NCBI GenBank assembly: GCA_965221175.1
Contig: OZ244867.1
Span: forward strand, 992,001-1,056,000
DNA: 64,000 bases
Origin: JAJDZL01 sp965221175
Lineage (GTDB): Bacteria > Pseudomonadota > Gammaproteobacteria > Arenicellales > JAJDZL01
Reading direction: 5' to 3'
Below are positions 1-9,196 of the stretch, piece after piece. Made by a program: the position numbers and the translations under genes. How positions within the stretch are numbered: the stretch's first letter is position 1; every line of letters starts with the position of its first letter. The notes below the pieces were generated by a model. That model made no database searches. It was not told the DNA's origin and was given only the letters and a program-made list of their open reading frames with translations.

Positions 1-870
1 ATTGAAATTGCCAGAGTTGAATCGAATCGTAAAAACAGCGACGATCTGTTGAAGAAGCACGAATTTGAGCTGAAACTGGCCAATGAGCACAAACCAGAAT
101 CCGAGGTCGAAATTCAAATTCAGACAATAAACAAAATAATCTCCAATCAACGGCAATTGGTAAATCAGCTGGAAGCTGAATACGAAGAATCGGACCTGAA
201 TATGCTTGAAGTGCGTATTGATCGGCTAAAGGCAAAAATTAAGAACAGACAGAAAAAAAGAAATGATCTGAAAATAGAGGTTTCCAGCTTGAAAAATACC
301 ATTGGAAATCTCGAGGGTGCTGGAGTCGATGAGAAGATTCAGCAGAAACAGCGCGAGTATGAACTGATCAATGAAGATCTGACCAGGTGCAAACGGGAAG
401 TGGAGGTTCTTGATCTGCTTTTGTCAACGCTTCACGAAGCCGAACGTGATGCAAAAAGAACATTCATGTCGCCGGTGATGAAGCGAGTACATCCTTATTT
501 GAGAACACTGTTTCCAACCGCCGAATTGACGATGGATGAAAATCTCAATATTGTCGATGTAAAAAGACAGGGTAGCGAAGAAGACTTTCAGCTGTTGAGC
601 ATCGGAACTCAAGAGCAAATTGCGGTACTGATTCGCTTAGCATTCGCCCAGATGCTCGTTGAACAAGGTCTTCCTGCCACCGTGATACTTGACGATGCTC
701 TGGTTTATTCAGATGATGTTCGAATGGACAAGATGTTCGATATTCTCAACGTTGCGTCAAACAAGATTCAAGTCATCATATTGACATGCCGAGAAAAACT
801 ATTCGAGGGGCTCGGAGGCGAGGTGCTGTCTCTTGAGCCTGCGGACCAGGAAGATTTACAGTCCGCATGA
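1..870 (+). CDS. YhaN/SbcC-like ATPase, C-terminal part (5' truncated by window)
   Basis: The frame is open from base 1, so the N-terminus and the Walker A half lie upstream; 289 residues are visible. The first ~150 are strongly charged and helix-forming (coiled-coil arm). An ABC-type ATPase lobe follows: signature LLSIGTQEQ near visible residue 200, Walker B TVILDD near 227-232, then ALVYSDD, and ILTCRE near the end in place of the switch histidine. A DD Walker B with a terminal ILTC is the pattern of YhaN/RecF/SbcC-like AAA proteins that act on DNA ends. The role is inferred from family only. A distant SMC-like protein is the alternative. A 209-bp gap without a clear terminator follows. Confidence 0.7.
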   Translation: MEIARVESNRKNSDDLLKKHEFELKLANEHKPESEVEIQIQTINKIISNQRQLVNQLEAEYEESDLNMLEVRIDRLKAKIKNRQKKRNDLKIEVSSLKNTIGNLEGAGVDEKIQQKQREYELINEDLTRCKREVEVLDLLLSTLHEAERDAKRTFMSPVMKRVHPYLRTLFPTAELTMDENLNIVDVKRQGSEEDFQLLSIGTQEQIAVLIRLAFAQMLVEQGLPATVILDDALVYSDDVRMDKMFDILNVASNKIQVIILTCREKLFEGLGGEVLSLEPADQEDLQSA

Positions 871-1079
871 ATTCTGTGGCTGACATTCTCTCAGGCATGA
901 AACTTCCAGCGCTGTTTATTTAGATGTCCCTCCAAAAAGCACACAATTCAGTTCAAGTTGGCATCTCATCTTGTGAAGTGTCTTTGAAATTCGCCCGCTC
1001 TGTTGAAATGGCATTCCGAACAGTGATGATATTGCAGGTAATAGTCGTGTTTGGAGAACATGTCAAATAACTACTGAGT

Positions 1080-2363
1080 ATGCTTGCAGATAAGAATTCA
1101 TACCCCCGAGAACTGCTTCTTCATCTGTATCGTACTGCTATTGCCAGTGCTTCCGCGGAACGTTGTCTGCCGGCTCATCTGAATGCCATTTCACACCGAA
1201 AAATTCATGTAGTTGGAGGCGGAAAAGCAGCGGCTGCGATGGCCAAAGTGATTGAAGATCACTATTCGGGAAAAATCTCTGGCATTGTTGTCACCCGCTA
1301 TGGACATTCGGTTGATTGCAGTTCAATAGAAGTTGTCGAAGCTGCTCATCCGATTCCTGATCATGCAGGGCTGGCAGCAGCACAGAAGATTTACAGCTCA
1401 ACCTCAACTCTTGACTCTTCCACTCTTGTAGTCTGCGTAATTTCCGGTGGTGCTTCGGCGCTATTGTCTCTGCCGCACGAACAAGTTGATCTTGAACACA
1501 AGCGTTCAATTACTCGACAATTGCTTCTTGCTGGTGCCAGCATCCATCAAATAAACTGCGTTCGTAAGCATCTATCTGCCGTAAAAGGCGGCCGGTTAAT
1601 GCAAAATATCCATCCAAATTCCGCACTGACTCTGTGTATATCCGATGTGGTTGGCGATGACCCGTCCACAATTGGCTCAGGACCCACAGTCCCAGACACA
1701 ACCACATGCAGCGATGTGTTGGATGTTCTGACGAACTATAAAGTCGAAACTCCTGCAAAGATTCTCGAGTTGCTCAAATCTGGAGACCTTGAAACTCCCA
1801 AACCCGGCAGTTCGATTTTTCGGGAATCCAGCGTGGAGATCATTGCAAAGCCCTCAACCTGTCTAAATGCAAGTGCTGCAGCTGCGCAAGAGGCTGGAAT
1901 TGAAGCGATTGTCTTGGGGGACTCAGTTGAAGGCGATACTACTATCGCAGCGCGGAATCAAGCCTCCTTCATAAGAGAGCTAATTTCAGAGAATCCTAAT
2001 CGAAATCCTTTTGCAGTGCTGTCGGGTGGTGAAACCACTGTAACCGTAACTGGCAACGGAAAAGGTGGACCAAATACTCATTTTGCGTTGGCTCTGGCCG
2101 TGGAATTGGAAAATCTTGATTGCGTGCATGCGATTGCCTGCGATACGGATGGAATTGATGGAACGGCAGATAATGCGGGGGCGATTGTCGACCCAACGAC
2201 ACTTAAGCGAGCACGAGAAAAGAACCTGAACGCGCACGAGTTTCTAAAAAACAATGACTCCTACGGTTTCTTCAAGCAAATTGGCAATTTGGTAACAACA
2301 GGACCGACACTTACCAACGTGAACGACTTTCGTGCAATTTACGTCGAACCTGGAAGGAACTAA
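1080..2363 (+). CDS. gckA: glycerate 2-kinase (GckA/TtuD, MOFRL family)
   Basis: 427 aa, the usual length for this family. It phosphorylates D-glycerate to 2-phosphoglycerate in the cytoplasm (older name: hydroxypyruvate reductase TtuD). The N-terminal DUF4147 domain shows VVGGGKAAAAMA (about 44-55), HPIPD (90-94) and SGGASALL (122-129), then VRKHLSAVKGGR and SDVVGDDPSTIGSGP. The C-terminal MOFRL domain shows LSGGETTVTVTGNGKGGPN and ACDTDGIDGTADNAGA. Its 3' end overlaps the opposing small gene by 4 bp. Next to a one-carbon operon it fits serine-type assimilation, where serine is turned into glycerate and then 2-phosphoglycerate. That metabolic link is inference; the family call is strong. Confidence 0.9.
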   Translation: MLADKNSYPRELLLHLYRTAIASASAERCLPAHLNAISHRKIHVVGGGKAAAAMAKVIEDHYSGKISGIVVTRYGHSVDCSSIEVVEAAHPIPDHAGLAAAQKIYSSTSTLDSSTLVVCVISGGASALLSLPHEQVDLEHKRSITRQLLLAGASIHQINCVRKHLSAVKGGRLMQNIHPNSALTLCISDVVGDDPSTIGSGPTVPDTTTCSDVLDVLTNYKVETPAKILELLKSGDLETPKPGSSIFRESSVEIIAKPSTCLNASAAAAQEAGIEAIVLGDSVEGDTTIAARNQASFIRELISENPNRNPFAVLSGGETTVTVTGNGKGGPNTHFALALAVELENLDCVHAIACDTDGIDGTADNAGAIVDPTTLKRAREKNLNAHEFLKNNDSYGFFKQIGNLVTTGPTLTNVNDFRAIYVEPGRN

Positions 2364-2650
2364 CCTTCTGCTTTTGTCAGTTCCTCTTTACGAATCTCCT
2401 TATATCGGGCTTCTAGTTCTTCTTTTACGGAAGCAGCAACTTCCTTGGCGCTTCCCTCCACTTGGTAAGGTTTCCCCTTTGTCCATTGCATCAGGTAATC
2501 GTCGGTTCCAGCGAGTTTTTTCTTCATGGCTATCAGATCGATGAGTTCTTGAAAACGCTCGCTAAGTAGTTCTTTGTGTATGCCTTCAGAATCACGCGCT
2601 TCTACTACTGACGGAATATCCTGCCAGTACAAAATTGTTACTTTCGCCAT
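2360..2650 (-). CDS. small 'virulence factor' domain protein (PF13769-like)
   Basis: 96 aa, cytoplasmic and highly charged. The start MAKVTILYWQDIPSVVEA and the core LSERFQELIDLIAMKKKL, followed by DDYLMQW, match the small family called 'virulence factor' (PF13769). As I recall, genes of this family commonly sit beside methylene-THF reductase and methyl-THF:corrinoid methyltransferase genes in Alphaproteobacteria. The biochemical function is unknown and the family name is misleading. The gene converges on gckA with a 4-bp overlap, and its 5' end faces the one-carbon operon, which fits the usual neighbourhood. A helper role in corrinoid or folate C1 metabolism is inference. Confidence 0.65.
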   Translation of the reverse strand: MAKVTILYWQDIPSVVEARDSEGIHKELLSERFQELIDLIAMKKKLAGTDDYLMQWTKGKPYQVEGSAKEVAASVKEELEARYKEIRKEELTKAEG

Positions 2651-2892
2651 TAGGTTTCCTTTTGATCTACCAAAATAATAATTTACATCAGTTTGAATTT
2701 TGTAAATTTTAATTGACTTGCAATTTCAACAGCTGAGAAATCACAATAAACGGAAAATTCCAAAATTCCTGCTCGTGTCGAATATACAATATTCGGCGAA
2801 ACAGGTATTCGAACAATTTTATCTGTTCGACTTAAATTTGCGTGTCTGCAATGCAACCAAAGCACCAAACATGTGCAAATAGAATAAAATAA

Positions 2893-3462
2893 TTGACGAA
2901 ATTAGATAACAATTCATCCGAAGAATTTCTCATGTGGGCAAAACGATTTCCGGTTCCAGAATTTAACCGATATGAGTTGAAGAATCTGGATTGGACTCCC
3001 CCAGAAATTCAAAACAGTTTGACTCAGACCGACCTCGGCTGTGTTGCCGTTAATGGCAACCGAGAGTTTTACGAAAATTTCAAATTCAAAGGAGAGCACC
3101 TTGTCGTTATCGCATGCAAATTGCCAAATCAACCCGTAACAATTTCCGGAAATTCATTTGCATGGCCAATTCATAGAACCGTAATTGCTGATTCGCTTGA
3201 TGCCTACACCTGCAATGTACTGGCTGACTGGACAACACCAAGACCCATGAACACCCGATTTGGACCCGATGGTGGAATTACCGTATCTTCTTCTCAAGTC
3301 TATATCCTGATTGGGCATAATTTTGCAGATCATTGGATCTCGAATCGCATCATGCTGGACAATCAATGGGCCGGTTCCACCGGAAACGGATTTCGAGTGC
3401 TTTCTTCAAGCGAAAACGAAATCAATGACTTCCACGATGCTGTAATTTATTTCGAGTGGTAG
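2893..3462 (+). CDS. hypothetical protein
   Basis: Up to 189 aa with a TTG start at 2893; an in-frame ATG at 2932 would give 176 aa and is a reasonable alternative. Neither has a clear ribosome binding site. I do not recognise the family. The protein is soluble, with no signal peptide or membrane segment, and rich in Asn, Trp and Phe (for example FAWPIHRTVIADSLDAY, DGGITVSSSQVYILIG), which suggests a compact beta-rich fold. It lies alone between the PF13769-like gene and the MetF-like gene, 108 bp upstream of the latter. Coding is supported by length and plausible amino-acid composition only. Confidence 0.5.
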   Translation: MTKLDNNSSEEFLMWAKRFPVPEFNRYELKNLDWTPPEIQNSLTQTDLGCVAVNGNREFYENFKFKGEHLVVIACKLPNQPVTISGNSFAWPIHRTVIADSLDAYTCNVLADWTTPRPMNTRFGPDGGITVSSSQVYILIGHNFADHWISNRIMLDNQWAGSTGNGFRVLSSSENEINDFHDAVIYFEW

Positions 3463-3570
3463 CGGTCTGTCTGCTATCACCCAACTGCGAGCGGAATAAT
3501 CCAAGTCCTTACTGACGAAAGTCAATTGCTATAGTCTAATTTCTTTTGATTCCCCAAGGTTGATTCTACA

Positions 3571-4455
3571 TTGTCGAGTTCCATGAATACTGCACTAAAA
3601 CAACTCGTACACGGGTATTCAGTCGAAACCACCCCAGGTGCCGCGACAAAGATTCCGGATTATCGTTACATACTTACGCCGGGTACGACTGTCTACGTCA
3701 CTTTGCTTCCGGGTTCAACAATCGATGATACGTTGTCGGTCTGCGAAAGACTTGTATCAGAGGGATTCCATCCTGTTCCACACTACGCGGCTCGACAGAT
3801 TCCAAATCGAAAAAAATTGGAAGATTCTCTAAAGAGATTTCGTGATGATTCAGGCGGAACACAGGTTCTAGCGCTTGCTGGCACTTCAACAACTCCCGTT
3901 GGAGATTACGAAAATTCCATGCAGCTTCTCGAATCCGGTCTGTTTGACAAAATGGGCATTCAACGAATTGGTGTCGCCGGGCATCCGGAAGGAAACCCCG
4001 ATATATCCAAAACGCAATTGGCACATGCGATTGAGTGGAAAAACGCATTTGCCGAGCGCACCGACGCCGACATGCATATCGTGACTCAATTCTGCTTTGA
4101 AGCCTCACCGGTTATTGAATGGGAACGACAACTTGTGGAATCTGGAAATGCTTTGCCGATTCACATCGGCGTTCCTGGCGTCGCAACGATTGGAACCTTG
4201 ATTAAGCATGCGGCGACCTGCGGGATAGGAGCCTCAGCTCAGTTCTTGAAGAAACAGGCACGAAACGCCACCAAGCTACTGATGAACTCGACACCAGAAC
4301 GTTTGCTAAGAGATCTGGCGGATCACCGCGTACAAAGTCCCGGCAGCATAATTGAAATGCTGCATGTTTATCCGCTCGGTGGTCTTCGCAAGTCAGCGGA
4401 GTGGTTCGACAGTATTCAGTCGGAAGCTGAATCAGGCAAAGTAAACGTTGCCTGA
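3571..4455 (+). CDS. methylenetetrahydrofolate reductase-like protein (MetF family)
   Basis: 294 aa, close to a bacterial MetF catalytic barrel with no regulatory domain. Features seen are VYVTLLPGSTIDDTLSVCERL, VPHYAARQI, VLALAGTSTTPVGDY, GVAGHPEGNPD, a TQFCFEASPVIEWE stretch and HIGVPGVATIGTL, the MetF (beta/alpha)8 pattern. It would interconvert methyl-THF and methylene-THF, here in the oxidative direction if the operon demethylates substrates (inference). TTG at 3571 is preferred because AAGG lies 11 bases upstream; the ATG at 3583 is the alternative. It is divergent from classical MetF and belongs to the set found with corrinoid methyltransferases. It leads the operon, with 38 bp to the aquaporin gene. 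Confidence 0.8.
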   Translation: MSSSMNTALKQLVHGYSVETTPGAATKIPDYRYILTPGTTVYVTLLPGSTIDDTLSVCERLVSEGFHPVPHYAARQIPNRKKLEDSLKRFRDDSGGTQVLALAGTSTTPVGDYENSMQLLESGLFDKMGIQRIGVAGHPEGNPDISKTQLAHAIEWKNAFAERTDADMHIVTQFCFEASPVIEWERQLVESGNALPIHIGVPGVATIGTLIKHAATCGIGASAQFLKKQARNATKLLMNSTPERLLRDLADHRVQSPGSIIEMLHVYPLGGLRKSAEWFDSIQSEAESGKVNVA

Positions 4456-4493
4456 CCGGCATCATTCCCTTTTTTCGCAATTGAGGACTGAAC

Positions 4494-5384
4494 GTGAAGT
4501 CTACACGTAATCTATTTCAAATTCTTGACCGGCCGCTCAAAAAGAATCAGACGGACCAACTGCCGGACTTAAGAAATGCCCTTACAGGTGAGTTTCTAGG
4601 TATCTTTGTCATGGTGTTTTTCGGTGTAGGCGTCGTTCATGCTGCGGTAATTTCAGGTGCACAAGTCGGTTTGTGGCAGGTTGCCGTGGTTTGGTCAGTT
4701 GCCGTTACACTCGGAATTTACACGGCCGCTGCACTTTCTGGCGCACACATTAATCCTGCCATCACGCTTGTCGTCGCCGTCTATGACGGATTTCCATGGC
4801 GTCGAGTTATCCCATATTGGGCAGCACAGATTGCCGGCGCAGCGTTTGCCGCCTTGATTCTGTACCTTATGTATGGCAGTGCCATTGCCGACTTCGAGCA
4901 CGCCCAAGGGCTTGTTCGAGGCGAAGCGGGGAGTCAGCTAAGTGCAATGGTATTCGGGGAATATTTTCCCAACCCGGCCGTATATGGCACCACAGAGCAA
5001 GCCTTCAATACAGTCAATATTAAAACTGGCTTCATCGCGGAGATGATCGGTACCGCGATGCTGGCATTCATCGTTTCAGTTGTTACTCACGGCCGAAATT
5101 ACGCCAGACCGCAGTCTGCGGGAGCGGCGGTTGCCATTGGCGTGGGAGTTGCAGCAATCATCTCTGTTGTTGCCCCGCTAACGCAGGCAGGATTGAATCC
5201 AGCTCGGGATTTCGGACCTCGGCTGATTGCTTTTTTTGCCGGTTGGGGTGATATTGCCATACCGGGACCACGAGGAGGATTTTTTTATGTTTACATCTTG
5301 GCACCGCTGATCGGCGGGCTCATCGGCGGAGGCATTTATCGATATGCTGCCTCCAGGCTACCTGAAAATGATAATGACCTCTGA
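4494..5384 (+). CDS. aquaglyceroporin (MIP family, GlpF-like channel)
   Basis: 296 aa inner-membrane channel with six predicted helices and two half-helices. Both NPA motifs are intact: SGAHINPA (NPA at 87-89) and GLNPARDFGPRL (NPA at 235-237). The Asp after NPAR (D239) is the mark of glycerol-type rather than water-only channels. The GTG start is supported by GAGGA seven bases upstream. A loop insert around residues 130-175 and a hydrophilic N-terminus are typical. Its place inside a corrinoid C1 operon is unusual; it could admit glycerol or another small neutral solute such as methanol or urea, but the substrate cannot be read from sequence. Confidence 0.9.
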   Translation: MKSTRNLFQILDRPLKKNQTDQLPDLRNALTGEFLGIFVMVFFGVGVVHAAVISGAQVGLWQVAVVWSVAVTLGIYTAAALSGAHINPAITLVVAVYDGFPWRRVIPYWAAQIAGAAFAALILYLMYGSAIADFEHAQGLVRGEAGSQLSAMVFGEYFPNPAVYGTTEQAFNTVNIKTGFIAEMIGTAMLAFIVSVVTHGRNYARPQSAGAAVAIGVGVAAIISVVAPLTQAGLNPARDFGPRLIAFFAGWGDIAIPGPRGGFFYVYILAPLIGGLIGGGIYRYAASRLPENDNDL

Positions 5385-5510
5385 TTCTTCCTGTTCCAAA
5401 GACTCATTCACTGCTTCCCACTATCATTTGAATCAACCAAATTTCTCAGATACGATATGACAATAAATATGCAAATAGTATATTTATAATATTCAATCTG
5501 GTTAGTTAGA

Positions 5511-6170
5511 ATGAAATCTCTCGTTTGTGGTGAAACGGAAACATTTGCTCTGGAGGTTCCAGAACCGAAAATAGATGCCGTCCTGAAAATTCACGGCTAT
5601 AAGGATATGGAAAAAGTTCGCCGAGCAATTCGTGCCGCTGCGCGAACAGCAATACAGGTATTTATTGAAAACACCACGCCAATGGTCAGCTATCGAGTTG
5701 TCGATATTCAATCTATTGACGGTAACGTACTTGTGCTCAGTGGTGATGTTTATCTGAAGAGTCCGATTTTTATGCAATATCTGAGCAATTCCAGACAGGC
5801 CGTGGTATTCGCACTGACCGTCGGTAAAGAAATTGATGAACGGACAATTGAGTGGATGGAGCAGGAAAAACTGGTTGAAGCGCTGTTTCTTGAATCTGCA
5901 GCTTGGCTCGGAGTTGAAAATGCCACCAAACAGTTCGTCCTGATCGTCCGCAACTGGGCACTACAGCATAAACTCAGAATTTCCCGCCGATTGGGGCCAG
6001 GTTATTCCTACCCTATCGATGGCAAACAGGTTGAATGGGAACTGCACGATCAGAAACCGTTGTTTCAATTGCTGGAGGATGATGTAGACCTTCCGGTTTC
6101 GCTTCTGGAAAGCTCTGCAATGCTGCCTAAAATGTCGCGTTCTGGATTGTTCGGCCTAATCCCACAATAA
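5511..6170 (+). CDS. MetH activation-domain-like protein (corrinoid reactivation/accessory)
   Basis: 219 aa soluble protein resembling a stand-alone form of the AdoMet-binding activation domain of cobalamin-dependent methionine synthase. The C-terminal half shows ISRRLGPGYSY, then a QKPLFQLL helix, then SLLESSAMLPKMSRSGLFGL. This follows the family order RxxPGY, then a Q-rich helix, then S-x-M-x-P-x-x-S-x-x-G. FALTVGKEIDERTIEWM in the middle is also family-like. Such proteins are commonly encoded beside methyl-THF:corrinoid methyltransferases. A role in keeping the corrinoid active is inferred from that association. It lies 24 bp upstream of the methyltransferase gene, so it is probably co-transcribed with it. 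Confidence 0.65.
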   Translation: MKSLVCGETETFALEVPEPKIDAVLKIHGYKDMEKVRRAIRAAARTAIQVFIENTTPMVSYRVVDIQSIDGNVLVLSGDVYLKSPIFMQYLSNSRQAVVFALTVGKEIDERTIEWMEQEKLVEALFLESAAWLGVENATKQFVLIVRNWALQHKLRISRRLGPGYSYPIDGKQVEWELHDQKPLFQLLEDDVDLPVSLLESSAMLPKMSRSGLFGLIPQ

Positions 6171-6193
6171 TCCAGATCAACTCGCAGCAAACT

Positions 6194-7201
6194 ATGAAAG
6201 TGCTAAACGACGGTCTCGTCATCATTGGCGAGAACTTTAACGCCACTCGAAAAATCAAAGCTTCAAGCCCACGCGTGCTGCGTGAAAACGGGAAATGGTA
6301 TATCACCTATACCCATCTGGATAATTCTCCTGGCCGTCTGGACGTTACCGCAACGATTCCGGAAGATCCAAATGAGCAGAAGATTTTCGCAATTCCGCAT
6401 ATTGCCGAAGCCTGCCGTCAGAAAAATATGGAGTACATCGTCTGGGCGATTCGATTTCAAGAAATGAGCGGCGCTCACATTATTGATCTTTGCGTCGATG
6501 AAATGTCAGTCTATCCAGAAGAGCGATTTGAGTGGATGAGGTGGCTGGTGCAAACCGCCCAATCGATCACATCCTCCATCGTTTCAATTGATTCTTCGGA
6601 TTCCAATACTATTTATGCGGGGCTTGAAGCGCATGACGGCTCCATCAGCAGACCTGCAATCAACTCGTTCAATCTTGAAGACGGGAGACAGGTGTTGGTT
6701 GATATGGCTCGTGAAAGAAACGCCGTACTGTTCGCAAATGCCAGCGGCAATCGAGGTATGCCGCAAAACGCCGAAGAGCGCATCGAAAATCTCGAAAAAT
6801 GCATGTCGATGATGGAAGCGGGCGGCATTGCAATGGAAGACCGATTCCTAGATCCGCTGGTGTTTCCGATCGGTGCCGGACCAGATTTTGGAAACCACTA
6901 TCTTGATGCAGTTCGGGTCATGCGCGAGCGCTATCCGAATGTTCATATCTTCGGTGGGCACAGCAACGTATCTTTCGGATTGCCGCAACGCAAGATTCTA
7001 AATAACGCATTTGTAAGTCTTTCCATTCTGGCGGGTTGCGATGCGCTGATGATCGATCCAATCATGAATCCAGTCAAACCATTCGACGACTTTCGATTCG
7101 CAACCAATTCATTAACTGCAAAAGATGAATTCTCTGTGAAATACCTCAAATACATCCGCTCACTGAACAAATCTGTAAAAAAAGTGTCAAGAAATAGGTA
7201 A
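6194..7201 (+). CDS. methyltetrahydrofolate:corrinoid methyltransferase (pterin-binding, AcsE/MtvA-like)
   Basis: 335 aa, a dihydropteroate-synthase-like TIM barrel. Visible motifs are IGENFNATRK at the N-terminus, GAHIIDLCVDEM, SIVSIDSSDSNTI, RPAINSFNLEDGR, VLFANASGNRGMPQNAEER, DPLVFPIGAG and GGHSNVSFGLPQRK. These are the pterin-binding and acid/base regions of MeTr-type enzymes. It would move the methyl group between methyl-corrinoid and THF, linking the corrinoid protein at 8461-9195 to the MetF-like enzyme at 3571-4455. The direction (demethylation feeding THF) is inferred from operon content. It sits 79 bp upstream of the UroD-family gene. Confidence 0.9.
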   Translation: MKVLNDGLVIIGENFNATRKIKASSPRVLRENGKWYITYTHLDNSPGRLDVTATIPEDPNEQKIFAIPHIAEACRQKNMEYIVWAIRFQEMSGAHIIDLCVDEMSVYPEERFEWMRWLVQTAQSITSSIVSIDSSDSNTIYAGLEAHDGSISRPAINSFNLEDGRQVLVDMARERNAVLFANASGNRGMPQNAEERIENLEKCMSMMEAGGIAMEDRFLDPLVFPIGAGPDFGNHYLDAVRVMRERYPNVHIFGGHSNVSFGLPQRKILNNAFVSLSILAGCDALMIDPIMNPVKPFDDFRFATNSLTAKDEFSVKYLKYIRSLNKSVKKVSRNR

Positions 7202-7280
7202 TTCTTGACTCAATCAAATTAATTTAATATATGAGTAATATATTTGTACAAATGTTTCCGAAAATTGAGGTGCAATTGAA

Positions 7281-8450
7281 ATGAAAGAACTACTGCCACG
7301 AGAACGTTTCGCTCGTGCTGTGCGACACGAAAAAGTAGATCGTGTTCCTCTGCTGTATCGGATGAAGAGTGAAGCCAAAGAAAAAATCGCCCGCATATAC
7401 GGTGTTACAAAGACCGGAACCGGATTAAAGCACAATCCCGAACTTGAACTTCGACTCGGTAACGACGCCATCATTTACCAGATTGGCATCAATGCACAGT
7501 TTTCACATCGGCCCATTAAAATTGGCGAAACCTGGCACAATCATTTCGATGTCGGGTATGGCAAAAGCGGACTGAAGGGGCGCACTGAAGAAGAGCATGT
7601 GGAATTCATGAAGACGCAGGAATTCTGGGGACCCGCCAAAGTAGTGCCCGAAAACTTTCCGAACCATCACCCTATTACCTCGATGGAAGAGTTGAAAAAC
7701 TACACTTGGCCGGATCCAGCAGACCCGGAACTCCTGGACCCAATCAAGACTCTGTTGGAAGAATATCAAGACGACTATTTCATTATGGTTGATCTTTCCT
7801 CGACCTTGATTGAAGCTGCGTACGCTCATCTGGTTGGAACGCAAAATTTCTTCCTTATGCTGTTTGATCAACCCGACTTGATCCGAGGGGTACTGGACGG
7901 ATTGACCGAATACTATACTGAGCTCGGAAAAAATGTAGTTGATCTTGGCATCGACATGATTCGAGTGGGTGACGATGTGGGTGCCCAGCAGTCAATGATG
8001 ATTTCTCCGACACAGTGGCGAGAGCTTGCCAAGCCTCGGTTCGACTATATGTTCAAGGAATTTCGTAAAACCAACGAAGACATTTTCATCAAACTTCACT
8101 CCTGCGGCGACTATTCTCCAATTATCGGCGATATGATCGAACTCGGTGTTGATCTTTCTGGCTTGATGCAACCCACCGGCGGTAATAAAAATCAAGTCGA
8201 ATTGAAACAAAAATACGGTGACGATATCGCTTTTATCGGCGGTTTTGACGTGCAGCGCCTGTTACCGAGAGGCCAGGTGGAAATTGTTCGCAACGGCGTG
8301 TGCGAAGTCATGAAAAATTTGGCAACTGGCGGCGGCTATATATTCTCACCGTCGCACTACATTCTCGCAGATGTTCCCATTCAGAACATATTCGCAATGC
8401 TGGAGGCGCAACGCGACTTCGGAACCTACGGTAAGTATCCTTTAAATTAA
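7281..8450 (+). CDS. uroporphyrinogen-decarboxylase-fold methyltransferase (MtaA/MtvB/OdmB type)
   Basis: 389 aa, UroD/MtaA superfamily. The N-terminus ERFARAVRHEKVDRVP is the superfamily start. IRVGDDVGAQ (about 227-236), KLHSCGDYSP with a His-x-Cys pair at 273 and 275 (zinc-binding type), IGGFDVQRLLPRG and FSPSHYILADVPIQN follow. Uroporphyrinogen decarboxylase itself is unlikely because there are no haem genes nearby and the zinc-type HxC is present. Members in such operons transfer methyl groups from methoxyaromatics or other methyl donors to a corrinoid. GAGGTG eight bases before the ATG supports the start. The substrate is not deducible, and this may be the substrate-specific enzyme of the operon. 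Confidence 0.85.
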   Translation: MKELLPRERFARAVRHEKVDRVPLLYRMKSEAKEKIARIYGVTKTGTGLKHNPELELRLGNDAIIYQIGINAQFSHRPIKIGETWHNHFDVGYGKSGLKGRTEEEHVEFMKTQEFWGPAKVVPENFPNHHPITSMEELKNYTWPDPADPELLDPIKTLLEEYQDDYFIMVDLSSTLIEAAYAHLVGTQNFFLMLFDQPDLIRGVLDGLTEYYTELGKNVVDLGIDMIRVGDDVGAQQSMMISPTQWRELAKPRFDYMFKEFRKTNEDIFIKLHSCGDYSPIIGDMIELGVDLSGLMQPTGGNKNQVELKQKYGDDIAFIGGFDVQRLLPRGQVEIVRNGVCEVMKNLATGGGYIFSPSHYILADVPIQNIFAMLEAQRDFGTYGKYPLN

Positions 8451-8460
8451 TTTTGCAATA

Positions 8461-9195
8461 GTGAATCAAACAGTGTTTGAAGAATTCGACGATGAACCTG
8501 TATTAGTCATTCCGGAAGGTTGGGAAAGCCGAGCGCCGGAAGGCTGGGAGTGGCAAACTCTCTGGGAAGCAGTTGAAAACGGTGATCACATATATGCAGA
8601 CGAGCGGGTACAGCAGAGCATTGACGCCAACATTGATCCGCGAATAATACTGGATGACGGATTGTTCCCAGGTTTCGATCTACAAGCGGATCGATTCAGT
8701 GCTCAAGTCATATTCATTCCGGAAATGCTGATCACTGCTCGAGCCATGAAAGCCGGACTTGCGTTAATCCGCCCGTTACTCGCAGCCAATGCAGAAAAGC
8801 CGGTAGGTACATTCGTTATTGGAACTGTTCTTGGAGACATGCATGATATCGGCCAATCGATCGTTACGATCATGCTTGAAAATGCTGGGTTCAACGTAAT
8901 CAATCTCGGTACTGATGTACATCCGGACCGATTCATAGAGACTGCCCATCATGAACATGCCGATCTTGTAGGTTTTTCAGCACTGCTTTCTACAACGGTA
9001 TATTATCAAAAAGTGACCATAGAAGAATTTCAGAACGCCGGACATCGAGAGAAAGTGAAGATACTGATCGGCGGTGCTCCAACAACCCAGGATTGGGCCG
9101 ACGAATGCGGTGCAGACGGATGGGGCAAAGATGCTGTCGACGCGGTACGACTCGCTTTAAGACTCGTAGAGGAACCTCGCGCTTCCTGGACTTAA
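8461..9195 (+). CDS. corrinoid (B12-binding) methyl carrier protein
   Basis: 244 aa, two domains. The N-terminal helical cap (about 30-110) contains EAVENGDH and LITARAMKAGLALIRPLL. The C-terminal B12-binding Rossmann domain carries GDMHDIGQSI with the cobalt-ligating His at 128 (DxHxxG, 126-131), GFSALLSTT and IGGAPTTQDWADECGADGW. It shuttles the methyl group between the UroD-type enzyme and the methyl-THF enzyme. The GTG start follows the previous stop by 10 bp with no clear ribosome binding site; no other in-frame Met precedes residue 89, so GTG is the only credible start. The gene is separated by 1 bp from the activator gene downstream. Confidence 0.93.
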   Translation: MNQTVFEEFDDEPVLVIPEGWESRAPEGWEWQTLWEAVENGDHIYADERVQQSIDANIDPRIILDDGLFPGFDLQADRFSAQVIFIPEMLITARAMKAGLALIRPLLAANAEKPVGTFVIGTVLGDMHDIGQSIVTIMLENAGFNVINLGTDVHPDRFIETAHHEHADLVGFSALLSTTVYYQKVTIEEFQNAGHREKVKILIGGAPTTQDWADECGADGWGKDAVDAVRLALRLVEEPRASWT

Positions 9196-9196
9196 G

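Noticed and set aside
5457..5490. Promoter with ATGACA and TATAAT before the MetH-activation-like gene
   Set aside because: The -10 is perfect but the spacing to the candidate -35 is 22 bp, too long to support a call.
7281..8450. Haem-biosynthesis uroporphyrinogen decarboxylase HemE
   Set aside because: His-x-Cys zinc-type motif and position between corrinoid genes point to the methyltransferase branch.
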